Positions 41,796 to 50,994 of a stretch of DNA of 64,000 bases are shown here, in pieces. The notes below the pieces were generated by a model that worked only from the letters and a program-made list of their open reading frames with translations, made no database searches and was not told the DNA's origin. The stretch covers positions 2,108,001-2,172,000 of the forward strand of contig NZ_BLPG01000001.1 of NCBI RefSeq assembly GCF_011764445.1, given 5' to 3'. Origin of the DNA: Phytohabitans rumicis. GTDB taxonomy: Bacteria > Actinomycetota > Actinomycetes > Mycobacteriales > Micromonosporaceae. Position numbers and translations under genes: made by a program. The stretch's first letter is position 1; each line of letters begins with the position of its first letter.

Positions 41796-43252
41796 GCGAT
41801 CACCGCAGGCTCTCTCCACTGTGGACGACGGGTGCGATCAAGATCGTAGCGGACCGCGGCGAGCCGCTTCACCGCGTCTTCGAGGTCGGCCGCCGGCAGC
41901 GTGAACGGCAGCCGCAGGAACCGCTCCAGCGTCCCGTCCACCCCGAAGCGCGGGCCGGGCGCGAGCCGTACCCCGACCTCCTCGGCGGCACGCGAGAGCG
42001 CGCTCGAGATCGGCCCGTCCAGCTCGACCCACAGCGTCACGCCGCCGCGCGGCACCGTCACCCGCCACTCGGGCAGCTCCCGCTCCATGGCCACGACCAG
42101 CGCGTCGCGCTGCTCGGCCAGCTGCGCCCGCCGCGCCGGCACGATGACGTCCGCCCGCTCCAGCAGGTGTACGGCGACCAACTGGTCGAGCACGGGGCTG
42201 GCCATGTCGACCCCGACCCGCAGGGCGGCCAGCCGCTGCACGAGCGGCGCCGACGCGCGTACCCACCCGATCCGCAGCCCGCCCCAGTACGGCTTGCTCA
42301 TCCCGCCGATCGACACCACCCGGGAGTGCCGGTCGTGCACGGCCACCGGCGCCGGCACCTCCGTCCCGTCCAGCGGGAGGTCCACAAAGGACTCGTCGAT
42401 GACCAGGTCGGTGCCGCTCGCGTGCGCCGCCGCCACGACCCGCTCGCGCAGCGCGGCCGGCATCAGGTGGCCGGTCGGGTTCTGGAACTCGGGGATCAGG
42501 TACGCCAGCCGCGGCCGCGTCTGCCGCAGGCCGTCCAGGAGCAGGTCCGCGTCCCAACCGTCGCCGCCGCCCGTGTCGATGCCGTGCGTGGCGATGCGTG
42601 CCCGCCGCGCGGACAGCGCGGCCAGCGCGTTCGGATAGGTGGGCGACTCCACGAGTACGGGGGCACCGGCCGGCACGCTCAACCGGAGGACCAGATCGAG
42701 GGCGTGCTGCGTGCCGCTGGTCACCATGATCTGATCGGGGCTCGTGGTGAGCCCGCGCTCGGTGTACCCCTGCGCCACCGCCTCGCGCAGCTCGATGATG
42801 CCGGTCGGGTGGTAGCCGGCCCCCTGCAGGTAGCGGGGCAGGTCCTCGGCGGCGGCGCGGGCGGCCGTCACGAGCTCGGCCGGCGCGGCGAGCGCGGCGC
42901 AGCCAAGATCGATCATGTCCAGGTCGTCCTGCGGGGTCCACAGGCCGGAGCTGGCGACCCGGTGACCGTTGGGCAGGGTGGTCCAGCTCCCCGCGCCCCG
43001 CCGGCTGGTGAGGTGGCCGGTCTCGCGCAGCTCCCGGTAGGCCGCGGTCACCGTGGTGCGGCTCACCTTGAGCGCCTCGGCCAGCTCCCGCTCGGCCGCG
43101 AGGCGTACCCCCAAGGGCAGGCGCCCGTCGGAGAGCAGGCCCCGGATGGCGCCCGCGAGCGCGGCGTAGTCCGGGCTCCGCCGGCGGCCCGGCAGCGAAT
43201 GCCAATGGCCGAGCAGACGGGCAAGCTGGCTACCTCGCACGGTGCTGGTCAT
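41792..43252 (-). CDS. MocR-type (GntR-HTH + aminotransferase fold) regulator, YczR-like
   Basis: 486 residues. N-terminal GntR winged helix (YAALAGAIRGLLSDGRLPLGVRL...ELAEALKVSRTTVTAAYRELRE), a short linker, and a fold-type I aminotransferase domain with PLP lysine in SIGGMSKPYWGGLRIGW. MocR proteins use PLP as a sensory cofactor. It is divergent from a YczE-like membrane gene, the known YczR/YczE pairing in actinobacteria and Bacillus. ATG 43252 has GGGAGGG upstream. The 58-base intergenic region carries direct repeats likely to be its operator. Confidence 0.92.
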   Translation of the reverse strand: MTSTVRGSQLARLLGHWHSLPGRRRSPDYAALAGAIRGLLSDGRLPLGVRLAAERELAEALKVSRTTVTAAYRELRETGHLTSRRGAGSWTTLPNGHRVASSGLWTPQDDLDMIDLGCAALAAPAELVTAARAAAEDLPRYLQGAGYHPTGIIELREAVAQGYTERGLTTSPDQIMVTSGTQHALDLVLRLSVPAGAPVLVESPTYPNALAALSARRARIATHGIDTGGGDGWDADLLLDGLRQTRPRLAYLIPEFQNPTGHLMPAALRERVVAAAHASGTDLVIDESFVDLPLDGTEVPAPVAVHDRHSRVVSIGGMSKPYWGGLRIGWVRASAPLVQRLAALRVGVDMASPVLDQLVAVHLLERADVIVPARRAQLAEQRDALVVAMERELPEWRVTVPRGGVTLWVELDGPISSALSRAAEEVGVRLAPGPRFGVDGTLERFLRLPFTLPAADLEDAVKRLAAVRYDLDRTRRPQWREPAVIA

Positions 43253-43266
43253 GCCACCCTCCCAAG

Positions 43267-43294
43267 ATTGGCTCTTTGTACCTTACCAATTGGC
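43267..43294. promoter_or_regulatory. Direct repeats, candidate MocR operator
   Basis: ATTGGC at 43267-43272 and again at 43289-43294, 22 bases (two helical turns) apart; each is preceded by CCAA, giving CCAAGATTGGC and CCAATTGGC. MocR regulators typically bind such same-orientation repeats. Located between the divergent MocR and YczE genes. Confidence 0.6.
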
Positions 43295-43310
43295 CTGCAA
43301 AGTGGCACCT

Positions 43311-43943
43311 ATGATCACTCGCAGGCTCACTCAGCTCTACGCCGGACTCGTCCTGTACGGGCTGAGCATGGCCCTGATGGTCGAGTCGACGCTGGGCCTG
43401 GATCCGTGGGACGTCTTTCACCAGGGACTTTCCGAGGTGACCGGGCTCCGCTTCGGCCTGATCGTGATCATCACGGGCGCGGCGGTCCTGCTGCTGTGGA
43501 TCCCGCTGCGCCAGCGTCCCGGCCTCGGCACGGTATCCAATGTCGTGGTGATCGGCCTGGCCGTGGACGGCGCGATCGCGCTCCTGCCCACCGTCGAGCC
43601 GATGGCCGCGCGGCTGGCGTTCCTGATCTCCGGCATCCTGCTCAACGGGGTCGCCACCGGCCTGTACATCGGCGCCCGCCTCGGCCCGGGTCCCCGGGAC
43701 GGCCTGATGACCGGATTCGTGGCGCGGCGGCCCGGTCGGTCGATCCGGGTCGTCCGTACGGTCATCGAGGTGACCGTACTTTCGGTCGGCTGGCTCCTCG
43801 GTGGCACAGTGGGCCTCGGCACCATCGCGTACGCCCTGGCGATCGGGCCGCTGGCACACGCGTTCATCCCGCTCTTCACCGTCCGACCGACAGAGTCCAT
43901 TATGGACGGTAAGGGTGAACGGATCGATGCGCCAGCATTTTGA
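43311..43943 (+). CDS. YczE-like integral membrane protein
   Basis: 210 residues from ATG 43311, with five predicted membrane helices: LYAGLVLYGLSMALMVESTLGL, LRFGLIVIITGAAVLLLWI, VSNVVVIGLAVDGAIALL, LAFLISGILLNGVATGLYIGA, and the region VIEVTVLSVGWLLGGTVGLG. The phrases DPWDVFHQGLSE and GPGPRDGLMTG are typical of YczE. Probably a transporter, but the substrate has not been established. Regulated by the divergent MocR gene (inference from the conserved pairing). Confidence 0.87.
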   Translation: MITRRLTQLYAGLVLYGLSMALMVESTLGLDPWDVFHQGLSEVTGLRFGLIVIITGAAVLLLWIPLRQRPGLGTVSNVVVIGLAVDGAIALLPTVEPMAARLAFLISGILLNGVATGLYIGARLGPGPRDGLMTGFVARRPGRSIRVVRTVIEVTVLSVGWLLGGTVGLGTIAYALAIGPLAHAFIPLFTVRPTESIMDGKGERIDAPAF

Positions 43944-43997
43944 TCCGGAAATCACAACCGCTACCCGGAGGCGGCTCGATCAAGGCAATATTGCGCC

Positions 43998-44411
43998 ATG
44001 GCGGACGCGGATTGGGCCCGGAGCGACGCGTGGATCTTCGTTTCGGTGGTCATCGGCGGCGGCTCCGGGCGGCACCTCAGGTCCCCGAACACCCGGCGCC
44101 CCGAGGGCGTACCGCTGGCCGAGGTGCTGGCCACCGCCGAGCACCTGCACCAGTCCATCCCCGGGCGTGACGAGGTGGAGACCGCGATCCGTCGGCTGCT
44201 CGGCGCCGGGCTGGTCTCCGTGACGGAAGGCTTCTTCCGCCTCACCCCGACCGGCGAGACGCTCTGGCGCACCCGCCCCCGCTCCGGCCTGTCCAGCACG
44301 GTCGACACGATGCTGGGCATCCTGAACAGGTCCCGCCAGCCCGGCACGGCAACCTGGTCGCTGAGCGAGGACGACTACGGCGCCGCCGTCCGCTCCGCCT
44401 TCGCCCCCTGA
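43998..44411 (+). CDS. Hypothetical protein with winged-helix-like region
   Basis: 137 residues from ATG 43998; no clear Shine-Dalgarno, but an AATATT stretch just upstream suggests a leaderless start. VPLAEVLATAEHLHQSIPGRDEVETAIRRLLGAGLVSVTEGFFRLTPTGETLWR reads like a winged helix (two helices and a beta-wing) of the kind that predicts whether a small two-state DNA-binding or adaptor protein is present. The N-terminus (ADWARSDAWIFVSVVIGGG) is moderately hydrophobic. I cannot assign a family. It stands alone between the YczE gene and the his operon and ends at a repeat. Confidence 0.7.
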   Translation: MADADWARSDAWIFVSVVIGGGSGRHLRSPNTRRPEGVPLAEVLATAEHLHQSIPGRDEVETAIRRLLGAGLVSVTEGFFRLTPTGETLWRTRPRSGLSSTVDTMLGILNRSRQPGTATWSLSEDDYGAAVRSAFAP

Positions 44412-44412
44412 G

Positions 44413-44468
44413 GTGCAAGGAAGGGCACCCTGTTAACGCTTTCTGCATAGGAAGGGCCCCTTCCTAAC
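44413..44468. repeat. GTGCAAGGAAGGG-type intergenic repeat, copy 3
   Basis: Same sequence as copy 1 apart from changes within the stem: here AGGAAGGGCCCCTTCCT at 44449-44465. It fills the gap between the hypothetical gene and the convergent hisF, so a bidirectional terminator role is plausible. Confidence 0.75.
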
Positions 44469-44471
44469 CGC

Positions 44472-45230
44472 TCAGCGGACCTCGACACCTGCGGAGCGCA
44501 GGGTCTGCTTGACGTCGCTGATGGTCAGCTCGCCGAAGTGGAAGACGCTGGCGGCGAGCACCGCGTCGGCGCCCGCCTCGACCGCGGGCGGGAAGTCGCC
44601 CAACGCGCCCGCACCCCCGCTGGCGATCACCGGGATGTCCACCGCCGCCCGTACCGCCCGGATCAGCTCCAGGTCGAAACCGGCCTTGGTGCCGTCGGCG
44701 TCCATCGAGTTGAGCAGGATCTCGCCGGCACCCAGCTCGGCACCGCGCGCGGCCCACTCGACCGCGTCGATGCCGGTGCCCCGGCGCCCACCGTGCGTGG
44801 TGACCTCGAAGCCGCTCGCCGTCGCCCCGCGCCGTACGTCCAGGGACAGCACCAGCACCTGGTTGCCGAACCGGTCGGCGATCTCCGCGATGAGCGCCGG
44901 CCGGGCGATCGCCGCAGTGTTGACGCCCACCTTGTCGGCACCGGCGCGCAGCAGCACGTCGACGTTGGCCACCGAACGCACTCCCCCGCCCACGGTGAGC
45001 GGGATGAAGACCGACTCGGCGGTACGGCGTACCACGTCGAGCATCGTGCCCCGGTCGTCCGAGGACGCCGTCACGTCGAGGAAGGTCAGCTCGTCGGCGC
45101 CGGCCGCGTCGTACGCCGCCGCCAACTCGACCGGGTCGCCGGCGTCCCGCAGGTCGAGGAAGTTCACGCCCTTGACCACCCGCCCGGCGTCCACGTCGAG
45201 GCAGGGGATCACGCGTACGGCCACGGTCAT
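44472..45230 (-). CDS. hisF: Imidazole glycerol phosphate synthase subunit HisF
   Basis: 252 residues. Cyclase barrel that uses ammonia from HisH to make imidazole glycerol phosphate and AICAR. Catalytic Asp in [14 protein letters not shown], the second in SLDVRRG, and phosphate-binding VGGGVRS and ASGGAG loops. ATG 45230 overlaps the hisA stop by four bases (45227-45230). Last gene of the his operon before the GTGCAAGG repeat; hisI, which often follows, is 18.6 kb away. Confidence 0.97.
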   Translation of the reverse strand: MTVAVRVIPCLDVDAGRVVKGVNFLDLRDAGDPVELAAAYDAAGADELTFLDVTASSDDRGTMLDVVRRTAESVFIPLTVGGGVRSVANVDVLLRAGADKVGVNTAAIARPALIAEIADRFGNQVLVLSLDVRRGATASGFEVTTHGGRRGTGIDAVEWAARGAELGAGEILLNSMDADGTKAGFDLELIRAVRAAVDIPVIASGGAGALGDFPPAVEAGADAVLAASVFHFGELTISDVKQTLRSAGVEVR

Positions 45231-45946
45231 GCGAGTGCCGCCAGCGCCTGCGGAACGGTGAACGCGCCCGCGTACAGCGCCTTGCCGACGATGACGCCCT
45301 CCACGCCGTCCGCCTCCAGTGTGGTCAGCGCGCGCAGGTCGTCCAGGGTGGACACCCCGCCGCTGGCGATGACCGGCTTGTCGGTGCGCGCGCACACCTC
45401 GCGCAGCAGGTCCAGGTTGGGGCCGGTGAGCGTGCCGTCGCGGTGCACGTCGGTCACCACGTACCGCTGGCAGCCGGCCTTCTCCAGGCGCTCCAGCACC
45501 TCGAAGAGGTCGCCGCCGTCGCGGGTCCAGCCGCGCGCGGACAGCGTGTGCCCGCGTACGTCGAGCCCTATCGCGACCTGGTCGCCGTACTCGCCAACCA
45601 CCCGGTCGCACCACTGCGGGTCCTCGAGGGCGGCGGTGCCGATGTTGACCCGGGCCGCCCCGGTGGCGAGCGCCCGGCGCAGCGACTCGTCGTCGCGGAT
45701 GCCGCCGGACAGTTCCACCTGGACGTCCAGCCGGGCGACCACGTCGGCCAGTTGGGCGGCGTTGGAGCCCCGGCCGAACGCGGCGTCCAGGTCGACCAGG
45801 TGCACCCAGGAGGCGCCGTCGCGCTGCCAGGCCAGTGCCGCGTCGAGCGGGTCGCCGTACACGGTCTCGCTGCCGGCGGCGCCCTGGACCAGGCGGACGG
45901 CCTGGCCGTCGGCGACGTCGACGGCGGGGAGGAGGACGAGGCTCAC
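45227..45946 (-). CDS. priA: ProFAR isomerase HisA / PriA (probably bifunctional His and Trp)
   Basis: 239 residues. (beta/alpha)8 isomerase with [18 protein letters not shown] at the N-terminus, VNIGTAAL and [12 protein letters not shown] in the middle, and [11 protein letters not shown]. In actinobacteria this enzyme, PriA, performs both the HisA reaction and the TrpF reaction. No trpF is seen among the trp genes here, which agrees with a dual role. Annotated PriA on that basis; the specificity itself is not readable from sequence. Confidence 0.92.
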   Translation of the reverse strand: MSLVLLPAVDVADGQAVRLVQGAAGSETVYGDPLDAALAWQRDGASWVHLVDLDAAFGRGSNAAQLADVVARLDVQVELSGGIRDDESLRRALATGAARVNIGTAALEDPQWCDRVVGEYGDQVAIGLDVRGHTLSARGWTRDGGDLFEVLERLEKAGCQRYVVTDVHRDGTLTGPNLDLLREVCARTDKPVIASGGVSTLDDLRALTTLEADGVEGVIVGKALYAGAFTVPQALAALA

Positions 45947-45958
45947 AACAACTCCAAT

Positions 45959-46375
45959 TCAGGTGCGCCGGCCGAACGCGATCACCACGACGGCCGGGAG
46001 GACGAGCACGAGCAGGGCGATCAGCGCCAGCCGCAGCGCGATGGGGTCAACGAACAGCCAGACCGCGACGAGCAGCACCACGGTCACCGCGACGATGCCG
46101 GCCCGCTCGAAGCGACTGCGCCGGGCGAGGAGCCGGCCGGTACGGCGGCGGCGCGGCAACGAGGGCTTCAACCGGCGCAGGGCAGCCCGGCGCCGGCGGC
46201 GACGCTCGGCCGCGGCCCGCTCCTTCGCGGCCAGGGCTTCGCGCTCCGCCCGCCGCCGCGCCCGCTCCTTAGCCACGCCGGCCGCCGGGAGGATCGAGTT
46301 GATCAGGGACCAGCTCTCTCGGCGCGCCGCAAAACGCCCGAGCCACTCCCTGATCACCGGGGGATCGGGGGTCAT
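45959..46375 (-). CDS. Small basic membrane protein within the his operon
   Basis: 138 residues, starting at ATG 46375 in an ATGA overlap with the hisH stop (46372-46375). The N-terminal 85 residues are hydrophilic, with a strongly basic stretch ([30 protein letters not shown] in part). Two adjacent C-terminal membrane helices follow, roughly [18 protein letters not shown] and [21 protein letters not shown]. Position and coupling imply production with histidine enzymes, but a function is not known. The basic stretch would face the cytoplasm and could bind RNA or acidic lipid (inference). Confidence 0.8.
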   Translation of the reverse strand: MTPDPPVIREWLGRFAARRESWSLINSILPAAGVAKERARRRAEREALAAKERAAAERRRRRRAALRRLKPSLPRRRRTGRLLARRSRFERAGIVAVTVVLLVAVWLFVDPIALRLALIALLVLVLPAVVVIAFGRRT

Positions 46376-46977
46376 AGGGAGCCGACCCAGTTGCGGAGCA
46401 GGGTGGCGCCGGCGTCGCCGGACTTCTCCGGGTGGAACTGGCAGGCGGAGACCGCGGCGCGTTCGATCGCGGCCAGGAAGGGGGCACCGTGCGTGCAGGT
46501 CGTCACGCCTGGGCCGGTGGTGTTGGCGGCGTAGGAGTGGACGAAGTAGAAGCGCGTCCCGGGCGGCAGGCCGGCGAAGAGGGTCGAGCCGGGGGCCGGA
46601 TCGACCGTGTTCCACCCGATGTGCGGCAGCCGCTTGGCGGGCAGCCGGGTCACGCCGCCCGGAAACAGGCCCAGTCCTTTGGTGACGGTGCCGTGCTCAT
46701 CGCCGTACTCGAAAAGGATCTGCGCCCCGACGCAGATGCCGAGGACCGGGCGCCCGGCGGCGGCCCGTTCGGCGATGACCGGGCCGGCGCCCAGCGCGTC
46801 GACGCCGGCCATGCAGGCGGCGTAGGCGCCGACGCCCGGCACGACGAGCCCGTCGGCGGCGGCCGCGGCGTCGAGGTCGGGGGTGACCGTGACGTCGCCG
46901 CCGGCCCGGGCGAGCGCCCGCTCGGCGGACCGCATGTTGCCCGACCCGTAGTCGAGGATGACCACCCGGGGGGCCAT
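46372..46977 (-). CDS. hisH: Imidazole glycerol phosphate synthase amidotransferase subunit HisH
   Basis: 201 residues. Class I glutamine amidotransferase: LDYGSGNMRSAERAL at the N-terminus, oxyanion loop VPGVGAYAACM, nucleophile Cys in GICVGAQILFE, and the His-x-Glu pair in CQFHPEKSGDAG. Supplies ammonia to HisF. Its ATG overlaps the stop of the 56-residue membrane protein upstream by one base (TGATG), and its stop overlaps the next membrane-protein start, so it is bracketed by two small membrane proteins. Confidence 0.96.
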   Translation of the reverse strand: MAPRVVILDYGSGNMRSAERALARAGGDVTVTPDLDAAAAADGLVVPGVGAYAACMAGVDALGAGPVIAERAAAGRPVLGICVGAQILFEYGDEHGTVTKGLGLFPGGVTRLPAKRLPHIGWNTVDPAPGSTLFAGLPPGTRFYFVHSYAANTTGPGVTTCTHGAPFLAAIERAAVSACQFHPEKSGDAGATLLRNWVGSL

Positions 46978-47147
46978 CAGCCGTCTCCGGGGATCAGCCA
47001 GAGCACGCCGCCGCCGACCGCGAGCGCGGCGAGCACCGCGACCAGCCCGATGGCGCCCTTCGCGGCGCCCTGCTTGTGCATCGACCAGGCACCCCCGACG
47101 AGCACTCCGGCGAGCGCGAACAGCACGACCGGAATTGCGCTGCTCAT
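46977..47147 (-). CDS. 56-residue membrane protein between hisB and hisH
   Basis: Starts at ATG 47147 with a perfect AGGAGG five bases upstream. Two membrane helices: IPVVLFALAGVLVGGAWSM and GAIGLVAVLAALAVGGGVLWLI, joined by the short basic loop HKQGAAK. The stop shares one base with the hisH ATG, so it is tightly coupled. The strong RBS, perfect hydrophobic pattern and operon location make a real gene likely. Function unknown; no family recognised. Confidence 0.75.
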   Translation of the reverse strand: MSSAIPVVLFALAGVLVGGAWSMHKQGAAKGAIGLVAVLAALAVGGGVLWLIPGDG

Positions 47148-47158
47148 GATTCCTCCTG

Positions 47159-47272
47159 GTGAGCTCGCTCCGCGGCGCCTTTAGGCGGCGCTTGGATCGG
47201 CCCGACCTGGTCAGGCGAGTCGGTGGTCACCCGGGCCGATCCAAGCGCCGCCGCGCCACGGAGCGAGCTCAC
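47159..47272. repeat. Long intra-operon hairpin between hisB and the 56-residue gene
   Basis: The left arm starts GTGAGCTCGCTCCG at 47159 and continues to about 47203 with GGCGCTTGGATCGGCCC; the right arm GGGCCGATCCAAGCGCC runs to CGGAGCGAGCTCAC at 47272. The arms are around 40 bases with a few mismatches, enclosing a loop of about 30 bases. It covers the last bases of hisB (stop 47269) and ends 12 bases before the next start codon. It may attenuate or stabilise the distal his message. Confidence 0.75.
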
Positions 47273-47880
47273 AACATCCCCTTGGTGCTGGGCACCGCGC
47301 CGGCCACGCGCGGGTCGAGCGCGGTCGCCTCGCGCAGCGCCCGAGCGACCGCCTTGAACTGCCCCTCGACCACGTGGTGCGCGTCGGGGTGGCCGCCGGG
47401 GCGCGCGGCCCGCAGCACCGTCACGTGCAGCGTGACGCGCGCGGCCTGGCCGAACGACTCCCAGATGTGCCGGGTCATGCTGGTCGGGTAGACCGGCCCG
47501 ATGTACGGGGCCAGGAGCGGCTCGTCGTGCACCACGTAGGGCCGGCCGGACAGGTCGACCGCCGCCTGCACCAGGACCTCGTCCATGGGTACGACGGCCG
47601 AGCCGTACCGCCGGATGCCGGCCTTGTCGCCGAGCGCCTCCGCGAAGGCCGCGCCCAGCGCGAGCGCGGTGTCCTCCATGGTGTGATGGGCGTCGATCTC
47701 CAGGTCGCCGACCGTGTGCACGGTCAGGTCGAAGCCGCCGTGCCGGGCGATCTGGTTCAGCATGTGGTCGTAGAAGCCGACCCCGGTGCTGATGTCGCCC
47801 TTGCCGGTGCCGTCGAGGTCGACCTCGACCAGCACCTTGGTTTCCTTGGTGGTGCGTTCGATCCGGGCCGTGCGACTCAC
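47269..47880 (-). CDS. hisB: Imidazoleglycerol-phosphate dehydratase
   Basis: 203 residues, monofunctional type (no phosphatase domain). Metal-binding duplicated motifs [14 protein letters not shown] and [18 protein letters not shown] are visible, plus [23 protein letters not shown] 47880 overlaps the hisC stop as GTGA. The stop lies inside a large hairpin, after which the operon continues with a small membrane-protein gene. Confidence 0.97.
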   Translation of the reverse strand: MSRTARIERTTKETKVLVEVDLDGTGKGDISTGVGFYDHMLNQIARHGGFDLTVHTVGDLEIDAHHTMEDTALALGAAFAEALGDKAGIRRYGSAVVPMDEVLVQAAVDLSGRPYVVHDEPLLAPYIGPVYPTSMTRHIWESFGQAARVTLHVTVLRAARPGGHPDAHHVVEGQFKAVARALREATALDPRVAGAVPSTKGML

Positions 47881-48935
47881 AGCGACTCCATCGACGATAG
47901 GAAGGCGTCCGTTTCGGCAGGCGTGCCCGCGGTGACCCGCAGCCAGCCGGGCAACCCGACGTCGCGCACGAGCACACCACGGTCGAGCAGCGCCCGCCAG
48001 CTCTTTTTCTGGTCCGGTTGGGTCTGGAAGAGCACGAAGTTGGCGTCGCTGTCCGCGACGCGCATGCCCCGTTCGCGCAGGACGCTGACGATCCGGTCGC
48101 GCTGCTCCTTGATCGCCTCGACCGTGGCGAGCAGGGCGTCGCGGTGGGCCAGCGCCGCGCGCGCCGCGGCCTGCGTCAGCGACGACAGGTGGTACGGCAG
48201 GCGGACGAGCTGCACGGCGTCGACGACCGCGGGGTCGGCCGCGAGGTAGCCCAACCGGCCGCCGGCGAACCCGAACGCCTTGCTCATCGTGCGGGTCACC
48301 ACCAGCCGCTGGTTGCCCGGCAGCACGCCGAGCGCGCTGGGCGTGCCCGCGCGGGCGAACTCCGCGTACGCCTCGTCGACCACCACCATGCCGGGCGCGG
48401 CGTCGAGCACCGCGGTCACCACCGCCGGGTCGAGGGCGGTGCCGGTCGGGTTGTTGGGCGAGCAGAGGAAGACGAGGTCGGGCCGGTGCCGCTCGATCTG
48501 CTCCACCGCGTGCGCGGCGGTGAGCCCGAAGTCCGCCGCCCGGTAGCCGTCCACCCAAGCGGTGCCGGTGCCAACGGCGAGGAGCGGATGCATCGAGTAC
48601 GCCGGCGTGAAGCCCAGCGCAATGCGCCCCGGCCCGGCGAACGCCTGCAGCAGCTGCTGCTGGATCTCGTTGGAGCCGTTCGCGGCCCACACCTGGTCCG
48701 TGGTGAGGTCGTGCCCGAGGTACGCGGCCAGGTCGGTACGCAGCGCCACCGCGTCCCGGTCCGGGTAGCGGTTGAGGTCGCGCAGCTCGGCCTGCAGCGC
48801 CTTGCCGAGCGCCTCCACCACGGCGTCCGGCACCGGGTACGAGTTCTCGTTGGTGTTCAGCCGGACGGGTACGTCGAGCTGCGGCGCGCCGTACGCGGTC
48901 AGTCCCCGCAGGTCGTCACGGATCGGGAGGGTCAC
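47877..48935 (-). CDS. hisC: Histidinol-phosphate aminotransferase
   Basis: 352 residues. Fold-type I PLP enzyme; [51 protein letters not shown], and PLP lysine in [17 protein letters not shown] are all present. GTG 48935 overlaps the hisD stop (GTGA). The open frame upstream belongs to a shadow of hisD. Confidence 0.97.
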   Translation of the reverse strand: MTLPIRDDLRGLTAYGAPQLDVPVRLNTNENSYPVPDAVVEALGKALQAELRDLNRYPDRDAVALRTDLAAYLGHDLTTDQVWAANGSNEIQQQLLQAFAGPGRIALGFTPAYSMHPLLAVGTGTAWVDGYRAADFGLTAAHAVEQIERHRPDLVFLCSPNNPTGTALDPAVVTAVLDAAPGMVVVDEAYAEFARAGTPSALGVLPGNQRLVVTRTMSKAFGFAGGRLGYLAADPAVVDAVQLVRLPYHLSSLTQAAARAALAHRDALLATVEAIKEQRDRIVSVLRERGMRVADSDANFVLFQTQPDQKKSWRALLDRGVLVRDVGLPGWLRVTAGTPAETDAFLSSMESL

Positions 48936-50221
48936 GCGAACCTCACCGACACCGCTTCGCCGTGCGCCGGCAGGTCCTCCACGTTGGCGAGCGTGACCAC
49001 ATGGCCGGCCACGTCGCGCAGCGCCGCCTCGTCGTAGTCGACGATGTGGATGCCGCGCAGGAACGTCTGCACCGACAGCCCCGACGAGTGCCGCGCGCAG
49101 CCGCCGGTGGGCAGCACATGGTTGGACCCGGCGCAGTAGTCGCCGAGCGACACCGGCGAGTACGCCCCGACGAAGACCGCGCCCGCGTTGCGTACCCGCA
49201 TGGCCCACTCCCGGGCGTCCACGGTCTGGATCTCCAGGTGCTCGGCCGCGTACGCGTCGACCACCCGCAGCCCGGCCGCCAGGTCGTCGACCAGCACCGC
49301 GCCCGACTGGGGGCCGGTCAGCGCCTCGGTGATCCGGGCACTGTGCTTGGTCGCGGCCACCTGCCGGGTCAGCTCCCGCTCCACCGCCTCGACCAGCGCC
49401 TGCGACGGCGTGACCAGCACGCTCGCGGCGAGCGGGTCGTGCTCGGCCTGGCTGATCAGGTCGGCGGCGACGTGCACCGGGTCGGCCGTGTCGTCGGCCA
49501 GGATCGCGATCTCGGTCGGGCCGGCCTCGGCGTCGATGCCCACCACGCCGCGCAGCAGCCGCTTGGCCGCGGTGACCCAGATGTTGCCCGGCCCGGTGAC
49601 CATGTCGACGGGCCGGCACTCCTCCGCCCCGTACGCGAGCATCGCGATCGCCTGGGCGCCGCCGACCGCGTACACCTCCTCGACGCCGAGCAGCGCGCAG
49701 GCGGCGAGGACCCGGGCGTCCGGCAGGCCGCCGTTGTCGACCTGGGGCGGGCTCGCGATGACCAGCGAATCGACGCCCGCCACCTGGGCGGGGACGACGT
49801 TCATGACCACGGTCGAGGGGTACATGGCAAGGCCACCCGGCACGTACAGCCCGACGCGCGACACCGGGACCCAGCGCTCGGTGACGCTGCCACCCGGCAC
49901 CACCTGGGTGGTCACCTCGGCCCGCCGCTGGTCGGCGTGCACCTTGCGTACCCGGGTGATCGCCTCGGTCAGGGCCGCCCGCACCTCGGGGTCGAGCGTG
50001 TCGGCCGCGGCCGCGATCGCCTCGGCCGGCACCCGGAGCCGCTCCAGCCGCACGCCGTCGAACCGTTCGGTCGCCTCCCGGATCGCGGCGAACCCATGCT
50101 CCCGTACCGCCTCGACGACCGGGCGGATCTTGTCGACCGCGACGGAGACGTCGAGCTGGGCACGGGGCAACAGGCCGCGCGGGTCCGTGGCGCTGCCGCG
50201 CAGGTCGATCCGGTTCAACAC
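48932..50221 (-). CDS. hisD: Histidinol dehydrogenase
   Basis: 429 residues from GTG 50221. Zinc enzyme for the last two oxidations of histidine synthesis. [34 protein letters not shown], and the C-terminal [15 protein letters not shown] with metal-binding His are present. A TAGACT box on this strand (50234-50229) ends seven bases before the GTG, so the first gene of the his operon seems to be leaderless. A longer open frame to 50284 would cross this box. Confidence 0.96.
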   Translation of the reverse strand: MLNRIDLRGSATDPRGLLPRAQLDVSVAVDKIRPVVEAVREHGFAAIREATERFDGVRLERLRVPAEAIAAAADTLDPEVRAALTEAITRVRKVHADQRRAEVTTQVVPGGSVTERWVPVSRVGLYVPGGLAMYPSTVVMNVVPAQVAGVDSLVIASPPQVDNGGLPDARVLAACALLGVEEVYAVGGAQAIAMLAYGAEECRPVDMVTGPGNIWVTAAKRLLRGVVGIDAEAGPTEIAILADDTADPVHVAADLISQAEHDPLAASVLVTPSQALVEAVERELTRQVAATKHSARITEALTGPQSGAVLVDDLAAGLRVVDAYAAEHLEIQTVDAREWAMRVRNAGAVFVGAYSPVSLGDYCAGSNHVLPTGGCARHSSGLSVQTFLRGIHIVDYDEAALRDVAGHVVTLANVEDLPAHGEAVSVRFA

Positions 50222-50310
50222 GCCACCGAGTCTATTCGGGCCCGTGGGACCGCCCAGCCGCGCCCATCTGGCCGGTCCAGGCACTGAGATTGACCCGATA
50301 AGCTCTGTAG

Positions 50311-50994
50311 ATGAGTCCGCGGCTGCCGGTGTTTCCGCTGGGGACGGTGCTTTTCCCCGGTCTGGTGTTGCCGCTGCACATCTTCGAGGACCGCTATCGC
50401 GAGCTGGTCCGCCACCTGGTCGCCCAGCCCGAGGACACCCCGCGCGAGTTCGGCGTGGTGGCCATCCGGCGCGGCTGGGAGGCGGCCTCCGCCGAGGTCA
50501 GCCTCCACGACATCGGGTGTACGGCGGAGCTGCGCCAGGTGACCGAGCTGGACGACGGGCGCTTCGACATCGTCACCGTGGGCCGCCGCCGCTTCCGCCT
50601 CACCGGCGTCGACGCCGAGTCCCGGCCCTACCTCACCGGCGAGGTCGAATGGCTGCCCGAGCCCAGCGGGCAGGAAGACCTCGCCGAGCTGCTGGCCCCG
50701 CGCGTGCTGGCCGTGTTCCGCCGGTACCTGCGGCTGATGCGCACCGGCGGCGAGGCCGTGGACGTCGAGCTCACCGAGCAGCTGCCCGAGGACCCGACCG
50801 TCCTGTCCCACCTGGTCGCGGCCACCGCGGCGCTCACCGTCGAGGACCGCCAGGAGCTCCTGGCCGCCGACGACACCGCGATCCGGCTGCGCAACGAGCT
50901 GCGCCTGCTCAGTCGCGAGGCGGCGCTGCTGGGTCAGGTACGGGCGGTGCCGGTGCCTCTGTCGGAGCTTGCGGTGCCGGTGAGCGCGAACTGA
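50311..50994 (+). CDS. LON substrate-binding-domain protein
   Basis: 227 residues. Stand-alone Lon N-terminal (LON/SSB) domain: [29 protein letters not shown] is the typical start; the beta-barrel ends around [17 protein letters not shown] and a helical part follows. There is no ATPase or protease domain, so it probably serves as a substrate adaptor or binder (inference). A TAAGCT-like -10 lies six bases before ATG 50311 and no RBS is present, so it appears leaderless. The final 86 bases overlap the DUF2567 gene on the other strand. Confidence 0.9.
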   Translation: MSPRLPVFPLGTVLFPGLVLPLHIFEDRYRELVRHLVAQPEDTPREFGVVAIRRGWEAASAEVSLHDIGCTAELRQVTELDDGRFDIVTVGRRRFRLTGVDAESRPYLTGEVEWLPEPSGQEDLAELLAPRVLAVFRRYLRLMRTGGEAVDVELTEQLPEDPTVLSHLVAATAALTVEDRQELLAADDTAIRLRNELRLLSREAALLGQVRAVPVPLSELAVPVSAN

